Assembly (NCBI GenBank): GCA_001789355.1
Contig: MFZI01000023.1
Location: 1 to 33,446, forward strand
Direction of reading: 5' to 3'
Length of the DNA stretch: 33,446 bases
Origin: Candidatus Roizmanbacteria bacterium RIFCSPHIGHO2_01_FULL_39_8
Lineage (GTDB): Bacteria > Patescibacteriota > Microgenomatia > UBA1406 > GWC2-37-13
The position numbers were made by a program, and so were the translations under genes. The notes beneath the pieces are model-generated. The model had not been told where the DNA came from and ran no database searches. It saw only the letters and a program-made list of their open reading frames with translations. Below, piece after piece: positions 7,199 through 13,406 of this stretch; within the stretch, counting starts at the first letter, position 1, and each line of letters begins with the position of its first letter.

Positions 7199-8311
7199 TT
7201 AGGCGCTTACGATCTGTTCCCAGGAAAAGTGATTGCGGCCAAAATGCCCATAGCAGGAGGTGTCCCTATAGATCGGTCTTCGCAAATCAAGCTTCTCCAA
7301 AATTCCTGCCACTGAGGTATCAAGTATCTTATTCACGAAGTCTTTTATTACTTTGTTTGACTTTTTTGCAGTTCCAAATGTCTCGACATCCTGCATGATC
7401 GGCTTTTTTGCACCGATGAAATAGGCTAAGCGTACTTCTGCCTTGTCTGCAAGCTTGTGTGCGACGATGTTTTTGGCCAAAAAGCGTGCCGCGTAAGCGC
7501 CGGACCGATCGACTTTGGTCGGGTCTTTGCCGCTAAAAGCTCCTCCACCCACTCGTGCGTAGCCACCATAGGTGTCAACAATTATTTTTCGCCCCGTCAC
7601 ACCGGTATCAGAGGCCGGCCCGCCAAAATGCCAGATTCCGGTCCCATTTACGATCACGTCTTTCGTTTCTATCGCAAATCCATATGATTTCAGCACCGGT
7701 TTAATTATTTTTTTATAGACATCGCTCTTTACTTGCTTCAGATGGACCGATTCTTTATGCGGAACAGCAATCACCACTGTCTGAACTTTGTAAGGTTTTC
7801 CGTTTTTATACTCCACGGTAACCTGGGTTTTTCCATCCGGTCGAAGATAAGATAAGATGTTTTTCTCCCTCACTTGATCTATCTTTTGAGCCAAAGTGTG
7901 AGCGATACTTATAGCGATCGGCATCAGGGTATCGGTATCCCGACAAGCAAAGCCAAACATCATTCCCTGGTCTCCCGCTCCCGCAACATCTACACCCGCT
8001 GCAATCTCTCTCGACTGGGCATGGACATAAATATCTATGGGAGATCGGAAAGAAAAGTTTAATTCTTTGCTTGTATAGCCGAGCGCCTTGATTTCATTTC
8101 GGGCCACTTTGTCAAAATCTATCTTGTATCGTGAGGTTATTTCACCCGCTAGTGTCATCTGGTTGTAAGTAACAAGCGTTTCGATAGCTACTCTCCCGTA
8201 CGGATCTTTTGCAAGAACGTTATCCACGATAGCATCGCTTACTCGATCACAAATTTTGTCTGGATGACCTGCACAGACCGATTCTGAGGTAAACGTATAT
8301 GAGTTGGACAT
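7199..8311 (-). CDS. metK: S-adenosylmethionine synthetase
   Basis: 370 residues, close to the bacterial norm of 380-400. It makes SAM from methionine and ATP in the cytosol, normally as a tetramer. Signatures seen: ESVCAGHPDKICDRVSDAI (N-terminal ATP/methionine-binding region), GAGDQGMMFGFA (hexapeptide signature), the P-loop-like GGGAFSGKDPTKVDRS and the C-terminal CYGHFGR. The ATG is preceded directly by seven T of an intrinsic terminator, itself the end of a SAM riboswitch leader, so transcription should fall when SAM is abundant. No methionine-cycle neighbours are visible. Confidence 0.97.
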   Translation of the reverse strand: MSNSYTFTSESVCAGHPDKICDRVSDAIVDNVLAKDPYGRVAIETLVTYNQMTLAGEITSRYKIDFDKVARNEIKALGYTSKELNFSFRSPIDIYVHAQSREIAAGVDVAGAGDQGMMFGFACRDTDTLMPIAISIAHTLAQKIDQVREKNILSYLRPDGKTQVTVEYKNGKPYKVQTVVIAVPHKESVHLKQVKSDVYKKIIKPVLKSYGFAIETKDVIVNGTGIWHFGGPASDTGVTGRKIIVDTYGGYARVGGGAFSGKDPTKVDRSGAYAARFLAKNIVAHKLADKAEVRLAYFIGAKKPIMQDVETFGTAKKSNKVIKDFVNKILDTSVAGILEKLDLRRPIYRDTSCYGHFGRNHFSWEQIVSA

Positions 8312-8337
8312 AAAAAAACCTCTCTTATCCGAGAGGT
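8312..8337 (-). terminator. Riboswitch-controlled terminator touching the metK ATG
   Basis: On the minus strand: ACCTCTC - GGATAA - GAGAGGT followed by seven T (8318-8312), then the ATG at 8311. The 5' arm together with the loop's first GG reads CCTCTCGG and is the exact complement of CCGAGAGG in stem P4 of the upstream aptamer (8385-8378). That 8-bp alternative pairing would be the antiterminator. With SAM bound P4 is held and the terminator can form; without SAM it is broken. Confidence 0.85.
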
Positions 8338-8350
8338 AAAATTATAATTT

Positions 8351-8369
8351 GTCCGACGTGACGTCGGAC
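8351..8369 (-). promoter_or_regulatory. Hairpin between aptamer and terminator
   Basis: Perfect palindrome with 9-bp arms and a 1-nt centre (GTCCGACGT-G-ACGTCGGAC). It begins directly after the 3' strand of P1 and closely resembles the P2 hairpin of the aptamer. On its 3' side ATTAT (on the minus strand) is complementary to ATAAT in the P3 loop, so a SAM-IV-like P5 hairpin plus pseudoknot is possible. The 5 A/U pairs could also be chance. Confidence 0.5.
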
Positions 8370-8370
8370 C

Positions 8371-8442
8371 ACATCTTCCTCTCGGAAATGGCACCGTATT
8401 ATTCGGTTGCTGGTCCGATGTTACATCGGACACTCTTGATGT
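8371..8442 (-). ncRNA. SAM-I-family riboswitch aptamer, compact variant
   Basis: Reading the minus strand from 8442: P1 ACATC, then AAGAG (SAM-I J1/2); P2 as a 9-bp hairpin with a 1-nt centre (8431-8413); the conserved GCAACC; P3 ACCG/CGGT with loop AATAATA (8407-8393); GGTGC and TTCC (J3/4); P4 TTCC-GAGA-GGAA with a GNRA-type loop (8387-8376); then GATGT closing P1 (8375-8371). The order and conserved blocks are those of the SAM-I (S-box) aptamer, but at 72 nt it is much shorter, because P2 lacks the kink-turn and the loop that forms the usual pseudoknot. It lies upstream of metK, the expected target. Confidence 0.85.
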
Positions 8443-8450
8443 TTCCAATT

Positions 8451-8479
8451 ACTATATATCTTTTGTTTCTTCATTGCAA
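8451..8479 (-). promoter_or_regulatory. metK leader promoter
   Basis: Minus strand TTGCAA (8479-8474), 17-bp spacer, TATAGT (8456-8451). Transcription should start near 8444, just before riboswitch P1, giving a leader of about 130 nt. Confidence 0.7.
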
Positions 8480-8505
8480 GGGGAGAGATCACCATGTGCA
8501 TAGAA

Positions 8506-9084
8506 TCAAAAAGGTAAAGTGAGATGGTCCTCTGATTTTCCCGAATCTTCGCTATACTTTTTCCAGTCAACTTTAATAGATATCTTGCCTTTTTCGTTCA
8601 AATAGGCTACTTCGCCGGTTTGCGCTCCATGTTCAAAAAGCTCTTTCGTAAGCATGACATCATCCATACAATATTGTCTTAGTTCATCTAGTTTTCCCTC
8701 TTTGTAAAGATCTATCGCCATCAACCCATGCCCGGTTTTCTTTTTCCCGAGCGTCGCATACAAAAGATCGTTGAGCGCCAGTCTTCTTCCGATTTTATTT
8801 CTGATATCGTCGAGCAGATCGAAGGTCGAAAGCATTTCGAGCTTCCCCGGATAATACCCCTGGAGAACGGGTAAGTCAAAATTAATGACATTAAAACCGA
8901 TGATATAGGATGAGCTCTCCAAAATGGGGAATAACTTATTCAAGTCCTTTTCACCAAAAGCTTTACATTGCTTGTCCTTGTAGTCGTATACGCCAACCAC
9001 GGTCACCCCCAGCTTCTTATGTTCGGAAAAATCGCGAAAGGTATGCTTAGTTTCGAGGTCCAAAACAATCGGAAATTTTTTCAT
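8506..9084 (-). CDS. DEDDy-type 3'-5' exonuclease, RNase H-like fold
   Basis: 192 residues from the ATG at 9084. Exo I is FPIVLDLETK (DxE near residues 8-10), Exo II is IIGFNVINFDLPVL (N..FD) and Exo III is YCMDDVMLTKEL (Y..xD). This matches the predicted PolB-like/YprB exonuclease family, which trims DNA or RNA 3' ends using two metal ions. An upstream ATG at 9144 would overlap the preceding gene and has no promoter; TAATAC lies 8 nt before the chosen ATG. The last 20 residues are polar and probably disordered. Substrate unknown. Confidence 0.75.
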   Translation of the reverse strand: MKKFPIVLDLETKHTFRDFSEHKKLGVTVVGVYDYKDKQCKAFGEKDLNKLFPILESSSYIIGFNVINFDLPVLQGYYPGKLEMLSTFDLLDDIRNKIGRRLALNDLLYATLGKKKTGHGLMAIDLYKEGKLDELRQYCMDDVMLTKELFEHGAQTGEVAYLNEKGKISIKVDWKKYSEDSGKSEDHLTLPF

Positions 9085-9100
9085 AGTAGTTCGTATTATT

Positions 9101-9502
9101 TCAGTTGGATCTTTTATTCGTAGGGAGTTCCTTGAAAATTTCAAGCTCGAGCAATTGAGGCAAATTCGTTTTAAGCTCTGATTTTATATTGACTTTGTTG
9201 AGTTGATTCTGAAATTGTTGATACAAATCATCGAATATCCTAAAAAAAACTTCTTTCTGGTTGGCATTAATATACCTAAATTCTTTGTGAAATGTCTCAT
9301 CCAGCTTTCCCAGACTCCATAGCGTTTCAATAAGGTGTGTATTATTGAGCTGCAAAAAAGAAACATCACCCGCGATTGGCTTCACTTTGAATTTCATCAT
9401 CCGTACTTCGCTTACCATATCTTGAATGGGAGGTTTGGCAGCAAGGATCTTTTTTAAGCGATTAAAAATTTCCAGAACGTCTTTTTTATTTTTTCTGATC
9501 AT
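9101..9502 (-). CDS. Hypothetical helical protein, 133 aa
   Basis: No family recognised. The predicted chain is charged and mainly alpha-helical, with a lysine-rich N-terminus (MIRKNKKDVLEIFNRLKKIL) and no signal or membrane segment. I chose the ATG at 9502 because the longer frame to 9568 would cover the promoter and start of the divergent yqeY gene. It ends 16 bp before the exonuclease start and may be cotranscribed with it. Confidence 0.5.
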   Translation of the reverse strand: MIRKNKKDVLEIFNRLKKILAAKPPIQDMVSEVRMMKFKVKPIAGDVSFLQLNNTHLIETLWSLGKLDETFHKEFRYINANQKEVFFRIFDDLYQQFQNQLNKVNIKSELKTNLPQLLELEIFKELPTNKRSN

Positions 9503-9548
9503 ATTCGTGTGCCACTCTCGGCGTGATTTTGTTATCGCTCCTGCGTGA

Positions 9549-9554
9549 TATAAT
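9549..9554 (+). promoter_or_regulatory. -10 box of yqeY (leaderless)
   Basis: TATAAT followed by six bases and then the ATG at 9561. The -35 region is weak (no TTGACA-like hexamer at 17 bp). Confidence 0.55.
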
Positions 9555-9560
9555 GTATAA

Positions 9561-10013
9561 ATGGTCAAACAAAAAATAATTCAGGACCAAATCCTGGCAA
9601 TGAAACAAAGAGACCAGAATAAAGTCACAACGCTACGATATATTCTAGCACAATTGAAGAACAAAGAGATCGACAAAAAAGGTGAACTTTCGGATGAAGA
9701 AGAATTAGTCATTCTAAGAAAAATCGGTAAGGAGTTAAAAGAGTCAATTGACGCCTTCAGAAAGGGAAAAAGGGAGGATTTAATCGCTCAGTACGAATCA
9801 CAGTTGAAATTATTGGGAACATATCTTCCTCAGGAAATATCAGACGAAGAGTTAAAAAAAGAAATTGGAAAAATTATTTTAGATAATAAAGAATTATATG
9901 ACAAGAATCCCAAAGTAATCATAGGAATAGCCATGAAACAACTAAAAAATAAAGCCGACCCCACCCGCATCCTCAAATTACTTCGAACTAGCGAACTAAC
10001 TAATAACGAATAA
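9561..10013 (+). CDS. yqeY: GatB/YqeY domain protein
   Basis: 150 residues, the usual YqeY length. The conserved order is visible: IIQDQILAMKQRDQNKVTTLR at the N-terminus, then AQLKNKEID, KRGKREDLI-type region, QLKLLGTYLPQEISDEEL and, near the end, IGIAMKQLKNKADPTRI. The domain is related to the tail of the GatB amidotransferase subunit and may bind tRNA, but its cell role is unclear. The last nine residues (RTSELTNNE) do not fit the family and are encoded by a run of 7-bp-period sequence, so the normal C-terminus seems to have been replaced by repeat DNA. Confidence 0.85.
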   Translation: MVKQKIIQDQILAMKQRDQNKVTTLRYILAQLKNKEIDKKGELSDEEELVILRKIGKELKESIDAFRKGKREDLIAQYESQLKLLGTYLPQEISDEELKKEIGKIILDNKELYDKNPKVIIGIAMKQLKNKADPTRILKLLRTSELTNNE

Positions 10014-10014
10014 C
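9980..10014 (+). repeat. Heptanucleotide-period repeat at the yqeY 3' end
   Basis: Degenerate units CGAACTA GCGAACT AACTAAT AACGAAT AACG, period 7. They encode the last residues and the stop region of YqeY. Confidence 0.5.
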
Positions 10015-10035
10015 GATCTTTGCTATACTTTTACT

Positions 10036-10374
10036 ATGAGACTGATTAGGAAGATATTTTTTATATTGCTTATTTTATTTTTTTTCTCTTCTTTAACAAA
10101 GAATCTTTTAGATTTTGGAAAAAAACTTGCTTTCTATGAGGATTTTAAAAATAGTTACGAAAAAGAAAAAAAAAGGAACTCTGAGCTACAGACAGAGTAT
10201 CTGAAAAAAAAAGATCCGAACGAAGTTGAAAAAACAATCAGAAATAAACTCAATCTTCTTAAACCAAATGAAGTGGCAATTATCCTCAAACAGCCAACGC
10301 CCATCCCAACCATCCTTACTCCAACCCCTCTTCCCAACTACCAACAATGGTGGAATGTGTTTTTTAGCCAATGA
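10036..10374 (+). CDS. FtsB/DivIC-like septum formation initiator
   Basis: 112 residues. A single membrane helix (about residues 7-25, FFILLILFFFSSL) is followed by a short coiled coil (YEDFKNSYEKEKKRNSELQTEYL) and then the family box KKDPNEVEKTIRNKLNLLKPNEVAII, equivalent to the FtsB/DivIC stretch D..YIE..AR..L.l..pGE..i. The tail is proline-rich and extracellular. It should act in the divisome with FtsL/FtsQ-type partners. TATACT (10024-10029) lies 6 nt before the ATG, so a leaderless mRNA is likely. Confidence 0.8.
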   Translation: MRLIRKIFFILLILFFFSSLTKNLLDFGKKLAFYEDFKNSYEKEKKRNSELQTEYLKKKDPNEVEKTIRNKLNLLKPNEVAIILKQPTPIPTILTPTPLPNYQQWWNVFFSQ

Positions 10375-10386
10375 CAAGGCCATAAA

Positions 10387-10405
10387 TGCAACCGAGCCGG
10401 TTGCA
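10387..10405 (+). other. Perfect hairpin after the FtsB-like gene
   Basis: TGCAACC-GAGCC-GGTTGCA: 7-bp stem and 5-nt loop, 12 bp after the stop codon. No T-run follows on either strand, so a standard intrinsic terminator is not supported. It may protect the 3' end. Confidence 0.4.
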
Positions 10406-10444
10406 GAAAGGCTTACAGTACAATCTAATATTCATCATTTCTAA

Positions 10445-10473
10445 TTGAAAAAGAATTGGATAAAAAGTATAAT
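10445..10473 (+). promoter_or_regulatory. tRNA promoter
   Basis: TTGAAA (10445-10450), 17-bp spacer, TATAAT (10468-10473). The tRNA 5' end is 11 nt further on. Confidence 0.75.
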
Positions 10474-10483
10474 ATGCACAATA

Positions 10484-10747
10484 TACGGGGTAGTGTACGG
10501 TTGCACAGGAGGCTCAAATATGGGCTCATTTCGAAGTAATTCGAGACTAGAAAATTCGGCTGTATCGGTGGAATCCTTCGAGTCGGAGGGCAATACCGAG
10601 GAAACCTTAACATGAGGTTTAAGGGATCCGTAGAGACTATACGCCGAATCCCGATTAAATCGGGAAAGATATAGTCCGACACTCTTGGTAACAAGAGAAA
10701 CCGGTAGCATAATCTCCTAGACCGTGGTTCAACTCCCGGCCCCGTAA
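10484..10747 (+). tRNA. tRNA(CAU), Met or Ile2 type, interrupted by a group I intron
   Basis: Exons 10484-10514 and 10708-10747. Acceptor TACGGGG/CCCCGTA pairs fully; D arm is GTGT...GCAC; the anticodon stem GGAGG/TCTCC (one G-U) closes loop CT-CAT-AA, giving anticodon CAT. The T loop TTCAACT is standard; the stem pairs as CCG-GG/CCCGG with one bulged T. CCA is not encoded (ACA follows). It lacks the C1xA72 mismatch and the GGG/CCC stem of initiators, so elongator Met or lysidine-type Ile is more likely. The intron cuts between U33 and C34. This fills the 406-bp gap between the FtsB-like gene and the GT2 gene. Confidence 0.8.
10515..10707 (+). ncRNA. Group I self-splicing intron in the tRNA anticodon loop
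   Basis: 193 nt, no open frame for an endonuclease. Core helices seen: P1 between exon GGCT and intron GGCT (10522-ff, with the U-G pair at the 5' splice site); P2 TCGAA-GTAA-TTCGA; P3 ATTCGGC (10554-10560) with GCCGAAT (10643-10649); P7 GACTATA (10635-10641) with TATAGTC (10670-10676), inside the hallmark AAAGATATAGTCC; P8 CCCGAT-TAA-ATCGGG; P9 CTCTTG-GTAA-CAAGAG. The last base is G (omega-G, 10707), and intron TATG could pair with exon CATA as P10. Size and site resemble the small tRNA group I introns of Azoarcus and cyanobacteria. Confidence 0.88.
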
Positions 10748-10767
10748 CATAGGTAGTAAAGAAATGC

Positions 10768-10773
10768 TATACT
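10768..10773 (+). promoter_or_regulatory. -10 box of the GT2 gene (leaderless)
   Basis: TATACT, seven bases, then the ATG at 10781. The -35 would fall in the tRNA 3' end and is poor. Confidence 0.5.
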
Positions 10774-10780
10774 ATTCTTC

Positions 10781-11713
10781 ATGACCAACTTCCTCATTTC
10801 GATAGTCATTCCCGTCTACAACGAAGAGCAAAACATCCAACCACTCCTTAAAACACTTATTCCTATCCTCAAACCATATCAATATGAAATTATTTTTGTC
10901 GATGACGGGTCTAAAGATCAGACTATTCCGCTCATAAAACAAGAGGCTAAAAAATCTCAAAGCGTCAAACTCCTTAGCTTCCAGCGCAATTTCGGCCATC
11001 AGATGGCCCTCACCGCAGGCTACCACTTTGCTAAAGGTGCTTGTACGATTACTCTTGATGCAGACCTTCAGGATCCACCTGATATTATTCCCAAAATGAT
11101 CGAGAGGTGGGAAAAGGGGGCAAAAATTGTCTACGCAAAGCGAACAAAAAGAGATTCCGACAGTTTCTTTAAAAAATTGACTGCCCAGGCATTTTATCGT
11201 TTCATCAATTTCCTCTCCGACACACAGATCCCAGATGACGTCGGTGATTTTCGCTTGCTTGATCGTGAAGTCGTAGACTTTCTCAAAGGACTTCCGGAAC
11301 AGTCCCGCTTCTTACGCGGTCTTGTAGCCTGGTCTGGATTCCCCGCCTCTTATGTTACTTTTGAAAGACAGAAAAGGCACGCCGGTGAAACCCACTATCC
11401 CTTCTCCAAAATGCTCAACTTTGCACTAGAGGGCATTGCCTCATTTTCAGTAAAACCTCTTCGGCTTTCCATCTATTTGGGGTTTATTGCATCGGCCCTA
11501 AGTATTTTGGTGATCGCTTTTAAATCAGTACAGCATTTTATTTTCCACCAAGGTGATTGGCTACCGGGCTGGGCCTCACTTTTTTTCTCCATCGTTTTCC
11601 TGGGGGGGATTCAGCTTATTACCATAGGTATTATTGGTGAGTATGTAGGCAAAATATATAAAGAAGTACAAAAACGGCCACAGTTTTTGATAAAAGAGAA
11701 AATTAATCTTTAG
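10781..11713 (+). CDS. GT2 glycosyltransferase, DPM1/GtrB-like
   Basis: 310 residues, normal for the polyprenyl-phosphate glycosyltransferase group. The GT-A domain (1-225) shows VIPVYNEEQNI, VDDGSKDQT, the DxD motif in DADLQDPP, and GDFRLLDREV with QSRFLRGL, typical of enzymes that load a sugar onto undecaprenyl phosphate at the inner membrane face. Two C-terminal membrane helices (about 231-255 and 267-290) anchor it, as in GtrB. The sugar is unknown. It probably supplies surface glycan synthesis together with the distant GT4 gene. Confidence 0.9.
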   Translation: MTNFLISIVIPVYNEEQNIQPLLKTLIPILKPYQYEIIFVDDGSKDQTIPLIKQEAKKSQSVKLLSFQRNFGHQMALTAGYHFAKGACTITLDADLQDPPDIIPKMIERWEKGAKIVYAKRTKRDSDSFFKKLTAQAFYRFINFLSDTQIPDDVGDFRLLDREVVDFLKGLPEQSRFLRGLVAWSGFPASYVTFERQKRHAGETHYPFSKMLNFALEGIASFSVKPLRLSIYLGFIASALSILVIAFKSVQHFIFHQGDWLPGWASLFFSIVFLGGIQLITIGIIGEYVGKIYKEVQKRPQFLIKEKINL

Positions 11714-11786
11714 CTATTTGCTAATTAGCTCTTTGCTTTTTAGTTTTTCTCATAGCTAACCATTTAATAATCTAAAAGCTAATATT
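11703..11786. repeat. Heptad-period repeat, inverted pair
   Basis: Left arm rich in TTAGCTA/TTTGCTA/ATTAGCT units with a 7-bp step; right arm carries the complement style (ATAGCTA ... TAAAAGCTAAT). It fills the gap between the GT2 gene and the 49-aa gene. Confidence 0.5.
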
Positions 11787-11936
11787 GTGAAAATAGTTGG
11801 TTCCATCTTTATCGCTTTCGGGCTTGCTCTCATGGTCTTTCTTCTTTTCATGTATATGGGGGATAGAGATAAGATGGTATCTCCTATTCCTGAGGAAAGA
11901 GGCGTGAAGGTGATTTTTGTTACCCCCGCAAAATAG
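11787..11936 (+). CDS. Small single-pass membrane protein, 49 aa
   Basis: GTG start. Residues 3-24 form one membrane helix (IVGSIFIAFGLALMVFLLF), followed by a short polar tail that ends in VKVIFVTPAK. No domain recognised. It follows the GT2 gene by 73 bp on the same strand and could be in the same transcript. Reality is supported by a clear hydrophobic helix and a sensible polar tail, not by homology that I can test. Confidence 0.5.
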   Translation: MKIVGSIFIAFGLALMVFLLFMYMGDRDKMVSPIPEERGVKVIFVTPAK

Positions 11937-12040
11937 TGCAAAGTGCAAAAATCAAAGATCAAAGCTTGGCTCAAAAATTAAATCCTATAAAACTTTAGCT
12001 TTGAACTCGTTTTTGACATTTGAAGTTTGATCTTTGAACT
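11937..12040. repeat. Heptad-period inverted repeat
   Basis: Exact 12-bp arms TCAAAGATCAAA (11952-11963) and TTTGATCTTTGA (12026-12037), flanked by further 7-bp-period units (AGTGCAA twice; TTTGAAC and TGAACTC). It separates the small (+) gene from the (-) pilin-like genes and could form a long hairpin at their convergent 3' ends. Confidence 0.6.
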
Positions 12041-12041
12041 C

Positions 12042-12410
12042 TTATGGACCTGGTATCTCCAACTTAAACAACTTACAGCTGCTTCCGAATCCTCCCAAGA
12101 AAAGAACGCAGATGATATTGAGGATAAGATAGGCGCTCACGAAGAGAATGAGACCTAGGATTGCAAATTTAAGTGTCCCCTGGGCTTTTTTTACCCCTTC
12201 CGGATTGCCAAGTGAAGTGAGGTAGCGAAATGCGCCGACGACGAACATGATGAATAATACAAGAACAAAAAGAGCCGAAGACATAAAAAGAATATTTCCA
12301 AAAACTACTTCGAGACATTTTAGGGTTGGCACTTCTACCCCCCCAACGTCAACTAAACAACCCGAAGTTGCCCAATCTCTCACCTGAGCATTGACGACAA
12401 AATTATACAT
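12042..12410 (-). CDS. Two- or three-pass T4SS pilin-like membrane protein
   Basis: 122 residues. Two long hydrophobic segments (about 36-62 and 81-105) lie on either side of a basic loop with YLTSLGNPEGVKKAQGTLKFAI, the same plan as the VirB2/TrbC-like T4SS pilin family whose clear members follow upstream (12446-13390). Cysteines near both ends (C18, C32, C101, C111) could form disulfides outside. The loop glycine and lysine cluster matches SGGNKESVDKARDKI of its neighbours in position but not in sequence. Function inferred from that resemblance and the cluster. Confidence 0.6.
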   Translation of the reverse strand: MYNFVVNAQVRDWATSGCLVDVGGVEVPTLKCLEVVFGNILFMSSALFVLVLFIMFVVGAFRYLTSLGNPEGVKKAQGTLKFAILGLILFVSAYLILNIICVLFLGGFGSSCKLFKLEIPGP

Positions 12411-12445
12411 AAGGAAATATATGAAAGATTACCAAAATGGAGAAG

Positions 12446-12958
12446 TTATAGCAAGTTCGGTAAGGTAAGTGGGCAGGATATACCAAAGCATACAGCCTTT
12501 TTAAAAATGATTTGTTCAAAAACAACGATGATTGAAAGCACCGCAACAATAATAATAATTCCTAGTATTGCGGCAGTGATCTTGTCTCTTGCCTTATCAA
12601 CACTCTCTTTGTTACCACCTGAGGTGACCCAGGCCATAGCTCCCAAGAGAAGAAACATCAAAGCGAGTAATCCGGCAAGGACGAAAAAACCTCTAACCGC
12701 AAAAGTGAGAAAGGTACTCATCGTTGGGATTACAAAGCCAAGACCACCAGCGGTTACTGGACCGGTATTCACCCGAACAACCGTAGAAGGATCTGCACAG
12801 GCATTGCCTACCGCTTGACCGATTGCTGCACATGTAGCCGGGTCGCCTGGTGCAGCGAGAGTCTGTGCCCATTTAAATGTTTGAGTAGCAGCGTCAAGTT
12901 TACATTCACAAACAGCGTAAACTGGTCGAATTATTTTATCTAAAATTGCTTGTAACAT
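12446..12958 (-). CDS. T4SS pilin-like protein, tandem paralogue 2
   Basis: 170 residues. The C-terminal 95 residues are the shared domain: FVIPTMSTFLTFAVRGFFVL (helix 1), a basic turn WVTSGGNKESVDKARDKIT, helix 2 and a closing CFGISCPLTLPNLL. The N-terminal 70 residues contain four or five cysteines (CECK, C43, C53) and may be an extracellular disulfide domain. The gene starts 6 bp after the stop of the previous paralogue, so they are one operon. Members of this family are common in candidate-phyla genomes and are presumed to form part of a conjugation or DNA-uptake pilus; I know of no direct proof. Confidence 0.75.
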   Translation of the reverse strand: MLQAILDKIIRPVYAVCECKLDAATQTFKWAQTLAAPGDPATCAAIGQAVGNACADPSTVVRVNTGPVTAGGLGFVIPTMSTFLTFAVRGFFVLAGLLALMFLLLGAMAWVTSGGNKESVDKARDKITAAILGIIIIVAVLSIIVVFEQIIFKKAVCFGISCPLTLPNLL

Positions 12959-12964
12959 ATTATC

Positions 12965-13390
12965 TTAAGGACCTGACTTTTGTAATAGATTAGGTAATAC
13001 AAGATCACACGATATTCCAAAACAAAGCTTTCCTTTGAATACCACTTGTTCTAATGTTACCATAATTGCCAAGACTGCTACAATGAGGACTACTCCCAAA
13101 ATTGCAGCGGTAATCTTGTCTCTTGCCTTATCTACACTTTCTTTATTTCCACCTGAGGTGACCCATCCCATAGCTCCCAAAAGAAGAAACATCAAAGCGA
13201 GTAACCCGGCAAGGACAAAAAAGCCTCGGATTGCAAAAGTGAGGAAGGTGCTAAAACTTGGAATAGTGAAACCCAGTTCTGAATCACTTATCTGAATTTG
13301 ATCCGTGGGAACAGGAGTAGAAGAGGGAACCTGGGCCAAAACTGACTTTACTAAAAAAGAGTTTATAAATTGGAAGATTTTAGCAACCAT
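12965..13390 (-). CDS. T4SS pilin-like protein, tandem paralogue 1
   Basis: 141 residues from the ATG at 13390. N-terminal signal-like helix ending in SVLAQ, a short Pro/Thr/Ser linker, then the pilin domain (FTIPSFSTFLTFAIRGFFVL, WVTSGGNKESVDKARDKIT, CFGISCDLVLPNLL). An upstream TTG at 13435 is only the -35 box (TTGACA), so the longer frame is rejected. The DNA of this domain is very similar to that of the next gene, so the pair is a recent duplication. ComM/YifB lies immediately upstream on the same strand. Confidence 0.78.
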   Translation of the reverse strand: MVAKIFQFINSFLVKSVLAQVPSSTPVPTDQIQISDSELGFTIPSFSTFLTFAIRGFFVLAGLLALMFLLLGAMGWVTSGGNKESVDKARDKITAAILGVVLIVAVLAIMVTLEQVVFKGKLCFGISCDLVLPNLLQKSGP

Positions 13391-13406
13391 ATATTTCTTA
13401 CAAAAA

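Noticed and set aside
7079..7315. 78-aa plus-strand frame over the metK 3' end
   Set aside because: Mostly antisense to metK; no promoter or ribosome site; composition is that of a shadow frame.
8351..8431. Two similar palindromes (GTCCGANGT.ACNTCGGAC) read at first as dispersed repeats or operator pair
   Set aside because: The first on the minus strand is P2 of the SAM aptamer and the second follows P1; their place in the metK leader is better explained by RNA structure.
10387..10405. Intrinsic terminator after the FtsB-like gene
   Set aside because: A perfect stem but no T-run on either strand.
10484..10747. tmRNA or an RNase P RNA in the gap after the FtsB-like gene
   Set aside because: No tag reading frame or P-RNA conserved blocks; exons and intron core fit tRNA plus group I intron.
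12507..13295. Two plus-strand frames of about 100 and 86 aa with similar sequences
   Set aside because: They are antisense shadows of the two duplicated pilin-like genes, and their similarity only reflects that duplication.
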